From contig CAMPKR010000023.1 of the NCBI GenBank assembly GCA_946887345.1, forward strand, positions 1 through 14,294: a stretch of DNA of 14,294 bases. Reading direction: 5' to 3'. Position 1 is the stretch's first letter; the number at the start of each line of letters is the position of its first letter. Shown piece by piece: positions 9,077 through 14,294 of the stretch. The notes under the pieces are model-generated. The model did no database searches. It was not told the origin of the DNA and worked only from the letters and a program-made list of their open reading frames with translations. The position numbers and the translations under genes are program-made. The stretch comes from an uncultured Bacteroidota bacterium. GTDB taxonomy: Bacteria > Bacteroidota > Bacteroidia > Chitinophagales > Chitinophagaceae.

Positions 9077-11191
9077 CTAGTATGAAAGCAAAGACTCTAT
9101 CTTAGCAGCAACTTTCTCGATGTTCGGCAACATAGCCGATTCAAGACCTATGTTCATTGGTACCGCAGGTAGGTTAAGCGCTCCCAGAGTCTGAACTGGT
9201 GCATCAAGTTGAAAGAAGCAGGTCTGGCTGATGCGACCAGCAAGTGCTTCGCAAAACGAGTTATGAAGCTGTTCCTCTGTAAGTACCAGACATTTGCCAT
9301 GTTTCTTCACAGTCTCATAAATAAGCTCCTCATCTAGGGGGTAGATGGTACGGAGATCTATCACTTCTACTTGTCCGGGAAACTGTTTTGCTGCATTACG
9401 GCTCCAGTGGACACCCATGCCATATGTGATAATGCAGATGGATTCACCATTATCTACTGACTCTTTGGTAGCCTGCAAAACTGATATTCCTTTGCCGAGA
9501 GGAAGGATGTAGTCTCTATCAGGCTCAACGGTCTTTGCTTCTTCGGTACCAGGCACTTTGCTCCAATAGAGTCCCTTATGCTCCAGCATAACAACCGGAT
9601 TCGGATCGAGATAGGCAGCTTTCATCAAACCTTTCAGATCGGCGGCGTTGCTAGGGTATGCTATCTTGATACCTTTAATTGTAGCAAGTGTACTTTCGAT
9701 ACTGCCACTATGGTACGGGCCTCCGCCCCCATATGCACCGATAGGTACACGTATGATGCAGGATACCGGGAACTTGCCGCATGTGAGGTAACATGATTTG
9801 CTTATTTCTGTAACCAACTGGTTGATCCCAGGATATATATAATCAGCAAATTGAACTTCTACAATAGGCTTTAAGCCAACAGCACTCATGCCCACAGTGG
9901 ACCCAATGATATATGCTTCCTGAATGGCAGTGTTGAATACCCGATCGTCACCAAACTTATCTGCAAGGGTGGCCGCTTCGCGGAATACTCCTCCAAGGCG
10001 TCGCCCGACATCCTGACCATAGAAAAGAGCTTCCGGATTATCCTGGAGAATTTCCTCCACGGCATGCAGGGCCGCATCCACCATTACTACCTTTTCCCTT
10101 CCTTCAGGGGTTCTGGTACCTTTTTCCGTTGTTACAGGCGTTGGAGCGAATACATGTGAGGCAACAGTAGACGGATCAGGATCCGCGGCAAGAACTGCAG
10201 CATCGAATTCGTTTTGAGCAAAAGCTCTTTCTTCATTTTCAATATTATCAAGGGCGCTCTCCTTTACCCCTCTCTGCACGAGTGCCTTTCTCAGCTTGGG
10301 AACGGGATCGTTAGCAGCGTGCTTATCAAGGTCTTCTGGTGTGCGATACCACTCCTTCCTTACTCCTGAAGTATGATGTCCGAGCAGAGGGACTTTCGCA
10401 TGGACCAGAATAGGTCTCCGTTCACGGCGCACCCAATCAATTGTATATTCCATTGTTTTGTAGCTATCCACAAAATCGCTACCGTTTACCCGAACTCTTT
10501 CAATCCCTTTAAAGCCTGCGGCATATTCGTATGCATCGGTTGTCCGCGCCTCGTCGCTGCTTACCGATATTCCCCAGTCATTGTCCTGAACTAGATAGAT
10601 GATAGGGAGCTGATGAAGAGCTGCAAATGAAAATGCCTCACTCACTTCGCCCTCAGTCACACTTCCATCCCCCAGAGAACAGATAACCACTGGGGCCGTG
10701 TTATATTCTATGAGCTTTTGTGTCTCGATGTATTGAATACCTTGCGCAATGCCTGTGGTAGGAATTACCTGCATACCAGTGGCGCTGCTCTGGTGGATAA
10801 TAGTAGGGAAGCCCTTTCGCCGGACATTTGGATGGTTATAATACTCCCGTCCACCTGTGAAGGGGTCATCACCCTTTGCAAGTAATTGCAACATCAACTC
10901 GTAAGGTCTGAAACCCAAGCCAAGCATGATACTCTCGTCGCGGTAATAGGGGCTGACGTAGTCGCAGTCCTGAAGAAGGAAAGCGGTGGCAAGTTGGATA
11001 GCCTCATGCCCGCGAGATGTGCTGTGAACATATTTACATATTTGCCTGTTCGCATCATAGATATCTGCCATTGCCCTGGCGGTCATCATCTGCCTGTAAG
11101 CCCTAAGCAGCGTTTCTTTAGAAAGCATCTCCGATTTTTTCCCTTTGGACGGCGCAAAAGTACGCTGTATCTGCGACAATAAATTTGACAT
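9077..11191 (-). CDS. Fused alpha-beta E1 component of a 2-oxo acid dehydrogenase complex (branched-chain or pyruvate type)
   Basis: A thiamine-diphosphate-dependent decarboxylase and acyl-lipoyl transferase, the first enzyme of a 2-oxo acid dehydrogenase complex. Residues about 25-340 form the alpha part: the ThDP motif starts GDGSVTEGE at 174 and ends at Asn204 (QDND), and YRDES (83-87) and HHTSGVRKEWYRTPEDL (272-288) match the E1-alpha active-site and loop region. A linker at about 340-365 rich in Pro and Thr leads to the beta part (about 366-704) with YGQDVG, NTAIQEAYIIG, EVQFADYIYPG, GAYGGGGPYHSGSIE and a transketolase C-terminal domain (TYGMG, VIDLRTIYPLD). Single-chain alpha-beta E1 proteins of about 650-700 residues are common in Bacteroidota, so the fusion is expected. 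The SxxR spacing favours a branched-chain or general E1 over E. coli-type AceE, but the substrate is unresolved. No E2 or E3 gene is adjacent, so those subunits must be encoded elsewhere. Confidence 0.93.
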   Translation of the reverse strand: MSNLLSQIQRTFAPSKGKKSEMLSKETLLRAYRQMMTARAMADIYDANRQICKYVHSTSRGHEAIQLATAFLLQDCDYVSPYYRDESIMLGLGFRPYELMLQLLAKGDDPFTGGREYYNHPNVRRKGFPTIIHQSSATGMQVIPTTGIAQGIQYIETQKLIEYNTAPVVICSLGDGSVTEGEVSEAFSFAALHQLPIIYLVQDNDWGISVSSDEARTTDAYEYAAGFKGIERVRVNGSDFVDSYKTMEYTIDWVRRERRPILVHAKVPLLGHHTSGVRKEWYRTPEDLDKHAANDPVPKLRKALVQRGVKESALDNIENEERAFAQNEFDAAVLAADPDPSTVASHVFAPTPVTTEKGTRTPEGREKVVMVDAALHAVEEILQDNPEALFYGQDVGRRLGGVFREAATLADKFGDDRVFNTAIQEAYIIGSTVGMSAVGLKPIVEVQFADYIYPGINQLVTEISKSCYLTCGKFPVSCIIRVPIGAYGGGGPYHSGSIESTLATIKGIKIAYPSNAADLKGLMKAAYLDPNPVVMLEHKGLYWSKVPGTEEAKTVEPDRDYILPLGKGISVLQATKESVDNGESICIITYGMGVHWSRNAAKQFPGQVEVIDLRTIYPLDEELIYETVKKHGKCLVLTEEQLHNSFCEALAGRISQTCFFQLDAPVQTLGALNLPAVPMNIGLESAMLPNIEKVAAKIESLLSY

Positions 11192-11211
11192 CAGGCAGTG
11201 AGTTGGTGGTG

Positions 11212-11241
11212 CAAATATCGCTGAGTGGGGCCAGAATCAGA
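11212..11241 (-). promoter_or_regulatory. Possible promoter of the E1 gene
   Basis: On the minus strand GATATTTG (11219-11212) matches the Bacteroidota -7 element TAnnTTTG at all fixed positions but the first and lies about 20 bases before the ATG. TCTG at 11241-11238, 18 bases further upstream, is a weak candidate for the -33 TTTG. This is a pattern match only. Confidence 0.3.
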
Positions 11242-11324
11242 AATGAAGAGGTTAGGCGGAAATACTTTATTGATGATGTACGTCCGGGAGTGAACATGTA
11301 ATTTGATGCAATGTTACCGATGGG

Positions 11325-11540
11325 TTTGCAGACGGTATCGAAATCCTGATAGAATCGTTAATGGCTATTGTCGATGTCGGACTCTTTCTTTAAAATCCCA
11401 ATATGTCAATGAACTTCTCTGGTGTGCGTGCCTCGGCTTTTAACCGCCAAAGGGAAAATCGAACATGGTGTTTTCGTATCAATGAGCAAATATGGCATAC
11501 TGACGAGCCAGTTACTGTCGTGCCACTAAAAATTTCATAA
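11325..11540 (+). pseudogene. Possible remnant of a HigB-type (RelE/ParE superfamily) toxin gene
   Basis: No intact gene is present, but pieces in two frames resemble a HigB toxin in the right order. One frame starts FADGIEIL at 11325 and stops at TAA 11391-11393; a neighbouring frame gives QYVNELL near 11398-11418. The 45-codon frame 11403-11540 then reads VRASAFN, WCFRINEQ (residues 22-29) and WHTDEPVTVV (31-40). HigB proteins of about 90-100 residues typically have FAdkgtE near the start, NDLrvPP in the middle and a SIRINdQyRICFxW core before a VEIxDYH tail, so the order fits while RICF and part of the middle are missing. I read this as a frameshifted, deleted relic. The similarity is by eye and could be chance; no functional product is claimed. 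Confidence 0.33.
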
Positions 11541-11553
11541 TTTCTTTCCACTA

Positions 11554-11714
11554 ATGATTAATGTGATCTGATGGTATTTTGTACGTCGGAGCTTAACATG
11601 AGGCGTAGATCGAGCATCATTAACATGTGGGCTTCCAAATAGGACGTACATCTACATATATCAGAAACCTATCTGAGTGCTGAACATATTCTGATGTTCT
11701 ATGATGCAGATTGA
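11554..11714 (+). pseudogene. Possible remnant of a HigA-type (XRE family) antitoxin gene
   Basis: The position is where higA follows higB: 13 bases after the stop of the HigB-like frame. A frame from 11571 to the TGA at 11712-11714, broken by one TAG at 11640-11642, reads SELNM (to 11600), IINMWASK (about 11616-11639) and, after the stop, LSAEHILMFYDAD. HigA antitoxins commonly have a helix-turn-helix with INVP, followed some 17 residues later by ISAETALRLSRYFG; here the IN-to-SAE spacing is almost the same. Just upstream NVIxWYF (11560 onward) could be a shifted NVHPGEIL. The internal stop and missing start argue for a decayed gene. The evidence is weak on its own and gains mainly from the HigB-like remnant next to it. 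Confidence 0.27.
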
Positions 11715-12082
11715 GAGGTTTAGCCAACGAATGCTGATGGTTAAATAAAGTCAATTTCTTTTAAAACAACTTATGCAGCGCCTACGAGAAGCTTTTGACC
11801 ACAGACCTTCGGCGGTTCATTCTATCAGGCTCCGCTGCACTGAGTCAAGAATTCATAAGCGGTCTTGATTGGCCTCCTATGAAAGGCCGTGGCAATTGAT
11901 CAGCTCAAAGGTTATGGTCTCAATTCTTCCTTGATTCTGATCATTTTTCTCACGATCTTTTTCATCTCCTTCCCATCCGATGCGAAGTCATCCACTGTCG
12001 CATTTCAGGATCGAATGCTCTAGACTTTTCGTTCGGCGCTACCCCCCGTAATACATGCCACCAGGGGTTTCGAAGCCATAAT
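11715..12082. other. Gene-free stretch between the toxin-antitoxin remnant and the rnpB terminator
   Basis: I find no credible gene or RNA here. The longest plausible short frames are a plus-strand one of about 31 codons opening at the ATG near 11773, and a minus-strand one (11995-11912) of 27 residues rich in Lys, Arg and Glu. Neither has family signatures or a promoter. The stretch may be leftover DNA from the same decayed insertion. Confidence 0.4.
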
Positions 12083-12113
12083 AAAAAAAAGCGCCTGGAT
12101 CGAAACCAAGCGC
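12083..12113 (-). terminator. Rho-independent terminator of rnpB
   Basis: On the minus strand, GCGCTTGG and CCAGGCGC (8 bp with one G-T pair) flank a 7-base loop and are followed directly by eight T residues (12090-12083). It lies about 17 bases beyond the predicted 3' end of the RNase P RNA. Confidence 0.9.
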
Positions 12114-12129
12114 ACATCATTTAACCAAA

Positions 12130-12500
12130 ACAACTACATTAGCCTATAAGCCGGATTCTGTACACTGGTATGGTCCCCAGTGGTTATCATTTATCTGGTC
12201 CGTGTATTGCTACCCGGATCTATCTGCCAACCCACAATCATCGGGCGAGCCGCCCTCAGTCGATTGCCTATTTGGCATTTCAGCGCGCAAGGTTTACCCC
12301 CAAATGTTGTTGCCAACACCTGCCGTAGGCTCTTACTCTACATTTTCACCCTTACCTCCAATAAAGTAGGCGGTTATTTTCTGTGGCACTCTCTGTATCC
12401 TGCTTGCGCGGGATCCCACCTGTTAGGTGGTGCGCTGCTCTTCGCTGTCCGGACTTTCCTCCCCATCGAAAATGGGGCGATAACCCAGCCTTTGTAGTCA
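12130..12500 (-). ncRNA. rnpB: RNase P RNA (bacterial type A)
   Basis: This is the catalytic RNA of RNase P, which removes 5' leaders from pre-tRNAs. Read on the minus strand, the conserved core GAGGAAAGTCCGGACA (12461-12446, P4 and CR-I) lies near the 5' end, GAGTAAGAGC (12338-12329) is the P11/P12 region, and ACAGAATCCGGCTTATAG (12161-12144) is the 3' P4 strand and CR-V. The ends were set by the P1 helix: GACTACA at 12499-12493 pairs with TGTAGTT at 12138-12132. The length of about 370 is normal for type A. It has its own promoter and terminator and lies 92 bases beyond the ogt stop. The open frames seen through this stretch on both strands are not genes. Confidence 0.97.
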
Positions 12501-12503
12501 ATA

Positions 12504-12536
12504 CAAATTTAAAGAAAAAAGAGCCTATAAACCAAT
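12504..12536 (-). promoter_or_regulatory. rnpB promoter (Bacteroidota sigma-A type)
   Basis: TAAATTTG at 12511-12504 on the minus strand is a perfect TAnnTTTG -7 element, placed about 5 bases before the predicted RNA 5' end near 12500. ATTG at 12536-12533, 21 bases upstream, is a tolerable -33 element (consensus TTTG). Spacing to an independently defined RNA start makes this the best-supported promoter in the window. Confidence 0.75.
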
Positions 12537-12592
12537 GATTTTTGAGCAGATTATATACTTTAACATTTGCCATCTAATGGCAAACGAGGGTA

Positions 12593-13126
12593 TCAAAAAA
12601 GTCGCTGCTGTACAGCGCTGCCGGCATATTTCCTTTCATGATCCAACAGCCATTGTTTTGCTTCCAAGCCGCCTGAGTATCCAACCAGAGTGCCCCTTTC
12701 CCCTATCACCCGGTGACAGGGAATAATGATTGCCAGGCTGTTTTCACCATTTGCACGAGCCACAGCTCTTATTGCCTTTTCGTCGCCCAGAAATAATGAT
12801 TGGCCTCTATAGGACCTTGTCTCACCATATGCGATTTGCTGTAAACCTTTCCATACTCTTATCTGAAACGGGGATCCTAACAAATGGATTGGCACGTCAA
12901 ACTCCTTTCTTTCTCCGGTAAAGTATTCATTCACCTGATTCCTGAGCGTAGTTATATGAGGGTGTGTCCCCTGCTCAATACTTGTGCCAAAGGCCCTACT
13001 CACACGTGCGAATATAGTTTGCATCATCCTTCTGAAAGAAAAGTCAAACACGCAAACGCCCTCATCGGTAGTGCAGGCTGTCATCTTCCCAATTGGAGTA
13101 TCTATATGCTCACTAATAATTACCAT
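12593..13126 (-). CDS. ogt: Methylated-DNA--[protein]-cysteine S-methyltransferase
   Basis: A 177-residue suicide DNA-repair protein that moves the alkyl group from O6-alkylguanine (and O4-alkylthymine) in DNA onto its own cysteine. The active site PCHRV lies at 136-140 with acceptor Cys137. The DNA-binding part before it contains FQIRVWKGLQQIAYGETRSY (87-106) and AVARANGENS (121-130), where Asn129 fits the family's conserved Asn, although the Pro that usually follows is Ser130. After the site come VIGERGTLVGYSGGLEAKQWLL (140-161), the active-site loop and final helix. The N-terminal 75 residues match the usual ribonuclease-like domain in length only. This is the single-domain Ogt/AGT form without an Ada regulatory domain. 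The gene begins 79 bases after the upstream hydrolase gene, so co-transcription is possible; AGGAG directly abuts the ATG, too close to serve as a ribosome site. Confidence 0.94.
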   Translation of the reverse strand: MVIISEHIDTPIGKMTACTTDEGVCVFDFSFRRMMQTIFARVSRAFGTSIEQGTHPHITTLRNQVNEYFTGERKEFDVPIHLLGSPFQIRVWKGLQQIAYGETRSYRGQSLFLGDEKAIRAVARANGENSLAIIIPCHRVIGERGTLVGYSGGLEAKQWLLDHERKYAGSAVQQRLF

Positions 13127-13205
13127 CTCCTGCTGCCTTATAGTCTTATAGTAACTAATCTGCTACGTCTCAAATTGTAAATGATCCTGCAGTATCTTCG
13201 AGGCG

Positions 13206-13847
13206 TCATACGAGGTGTTCCCCCAAAATTTTACTAATATCCTTCGCCTTGCTATACACCATCATGTGTGTCCCTTCATTTATCCAATAATTTGCATCGA
13301 CATTGGCAGGAGTAATTATCTTATCGCCTGTTCCGTGGATATGAATGACGTTTTTCGGCACTGTACTATTCTGCCATCCAAGTATCGCTTTGAAAGCCCA
13401 CCCCAAAAAATCCGGATCTGTATCATGCATAATAGCGGTCAGCAATTCTTTCTCCTCCTCAGTCTCAGCGCCAAACTGGCTATAAAGTATCTTGTTCGGC
13501 TTTTTGAAGAGCCCGTATGGCAAAAGATTTTTTTCTACAAGAAATTTAATGGTATTGTTAACCTCAGGCAATTCATTCTTACCCTTTGCGCTCGATACCA
13601 GGAAAACTCTCTTCACCGGCTGTTGATTTGCGATTTCCGTTGCGAGCATCCCCCCAAAAGACAGCCCGAGTACAGTTGGATTTTTTTCTGGTATCTGGGC
13701 AGCCATCTTTTGGGCATAGCAACCAAGCTCATCATGCTTATCATAGCTCACCCAGGGAAGAAATATCAGTTTTGCGTCCCTTATGTCCAACTTTCTAAAT
13801 ATGCGCTCATCTGCACCCAATCCACTTATGCAGTATATATTTTCCAT
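13206..13847 (-). CDS. Small alpha/beta-hydrolase fold protein
   Basis: A 213-residue soluble protein with the alpha/beta-hydrolase signature; the substrate is unknown. The first strand and turn is YCISGLGADERIF (5-17), where GLGAD takes the oxyanion-hole position. The nucleophile elbow is GLSFGG with Ser63, the acid is Asp175 in HGTGDKIITP, and His194 in EGTHMM completes the triad; all are in the expected order and spacing. There is no signal peptide, so it is probably cytoplasmic. The start is secure at its upstream limit, because a TAA stop immediately precedes the ATG. It lies between plsX (137-base gap with a terminator) and ogt (79-base gap). A different frame on the opposite strand (13215-13934) is longer than this gene but has no family features. 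Confidence 0.88.
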   Translation of the reverse strand: MENIYCISGLGADERIFRKLDIRDAKLIFLPWVSYDKHDELGCYAQKMAAQIPEKNPTVLGLSFGGMLATEIANQQPVKRVFLVSSAKGKNELPEVNNTIKFLVEKNLLPYGLFKKPNKILYSQFGAETEEEKELLTAIMHDTDPDFLGWAFKAILGWQNSTVPKNVIHIHGTGDKIITPANVDANYWINEGTHMMVYSKAKDISKILGEHLV

Positions 13848-13937
13848 TTAATCCATCACACCTTTAAAGCATGTAATTTATTTAAAATTCTATGCCGTTC
13901 TACTGATTGCGACTATTTTCGGCAGCCCATTTAGTGG

Positions 13938-13965
13938 AAAATACAAAAGCCTCCTTATGGAGGCT
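13938..13965 (-). terminator. Rho-independent terminator of plsX
   Basis: On the minus strand AGCCTCC (13965-13959) and GGAGGCT (13954-13948) form a perfect 7-bp stem with a 4-base loop, followed by TTTTGTATTTT. It lies about 20 bases after the plsX stop and separates plsX from the hydrolase gene. Confidence 0.85.
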
Positions 13966-13984
13966 CTGAAAGTCGTAAAATTCG

Positions 13985-14294
13985 TTATGCAACTGCTTCA
14001 GCAAACCTCGTTTTGAAGGCACTGATCAGGTCTGCCTTCACGATCTTACTAGCAACATCTATCATATTCTTGAATGCCATGGCATGCGAGATCCCATGTC
14101 CGATCATTACCGGGCTATTAATTCCTAGAATTGGGGTACCACCGTAAATTTCAAAGTTAAAGTGATCAAGGAAGTCATCCTGTATACCTCTTTCCTTAAA
14201 AATGTGGTATAATGATTCCGCCATTTTCAATGCCACATTACCCGTAAAGCCTTCACATACAAATATTTACAAGCTTCTCCATGCGGTGGCTGCC
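13985..14294 (-). CDS. plsX: Phosphate acyltransferase PlsX, C-terminal fragment (reading frame broken near the edge)
   Basis: PlsX converts acyl-ACP to acyl-phosphate, the acyl donor for the first step of phospholipid synthesis by PlsY. The visible C-terminus has CEGFTGNVALKMAESLY, then NFEIYGGTPILGINSPVMIGHGIS and a final amphipathic segment, which are characteristic PlsX motifs. The matching frame is open only from 14266 down to the TAA at 13985-13987 (93 residues). Immediately upstream it meets a TAA at 14267-14269, although a PlsX protein should continue for over 200 more residues. Another frame is open to the edge and ends GSHRMEKLVNI, which would join to VCEGF by a small frameshift near 14258-14264. 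So either the gene is frameshifted, or the last bases hold a sequencing or assembly error. Most of the gene lies outside the window. An internal GTG at 14234-14236 should not be taken as the true start. Confidence 0.82.

Noticed and set aside
9077..11191. Fusion of E1 alpha and beta in one chain, considered as a novel architecture
   Set aside because: Single-chain alpha-beta E1 proteins are well known in Bacteroidota; both halves are intact and of normal length.
11912..11995. Small minus-strand frame (27 residues, Lys/Arg/Glu-rich) considered as a small protein
   Set aside because: Needs a GTG start, has no promoter or relative I recognise, and lies in a region that looks degraded.
12141..12530. 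AGCCTATAA present at both 12141-12149 and 12522-12530, flanking rnpB, considered as attachment-site duplication
   Set aside because: Only nine bases, and one copy is part of the conserved 3' core of the RNase P RNA; there is no integrase or inserted element between them.
12180..12573. Open frames on both strands across 12180-12573
   Set aside because: They fall on the RNase P RNA, whose conserved cores and P1 pairing are clear; the translations have no protein-like features.
13215..13934. A 239-codon plus-strand open frame, longer than the gene opposite it
   Set aside because: It lies over the alpha/beta-hydrolase gene, whose minus-strand frame has a complete, correctly ordered catalytic triad. 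The plus-strand translation is rich in Cys, His and Ile without any motif, and it runs through the plsX terminator.

Overview
The window looks like chromosomal DNA of a Bacteroidota bacterium, most likely in the Chitinophaga-like or Sphingobacteria-like part of the phylum. Three things support this. There is a giant secreted protein of SprB-type repeats ending in a type IX secretion (T9SS) type-B sorting domain. There is a single-chain E1 alpha-beta 2-oxo acid dehydrogenase, an arrangement common in that phylum. A Bacteroidota-style promoter (TAnnTTTG type) sits just upstream of the RNase P RNA gene. Genus-level placement is inference only.

Layout. Bases 3-7358 (+) are the 3' part of a very large adhesin or gliding-associated gene: 27 SprB-like modules, three Ig/PKD-like domains and the C-terminal sorting domain, closed by a strong terminator. 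After a gene-free spacer of about 430 bp comes a complete membrane acyltransferase-3 gene (+, 7849-9000). Everything after that is on the minus strand: the E1 alpha-beta gene (11191-9077), an 890-bp stretch without intact genes, rnpB (RNase P RNA, about 12500-12130) with its own promoter and terminator, an O6-alkylguanine-DNA alkyltransferase gene (ogt), a small alpha/beta hydrolase gene, and the 3' end of plsX running off the right edge.

How the genes work together. The minus-strand genes are individually housekeeping functions (ketoacid oxidation, tRNA processing, DNA repair, phospholipid precursor synthesis) and do not form one pathway; terminators separate plsX and rnpB from what follows them. 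The adhesin and the acyltransferase both concern the cell surface, but a terminator and a long spacer separate them, so co-function is not shown.

The most notable points are two. First, the SprB array has nested periodicity: 78-residue modules form about 312-residue tetramers, and tetramers 1-2 appear to have been duplicated as a pair into tetramers 3-4. Second, the gap between the E1 gene and rnpB holds what I read as the decayed remains of a HigB-HigA type toxin-antitoxin pair. I see no CRISPR array, insertion sequence, tRNA or clearly new multi-gene system.
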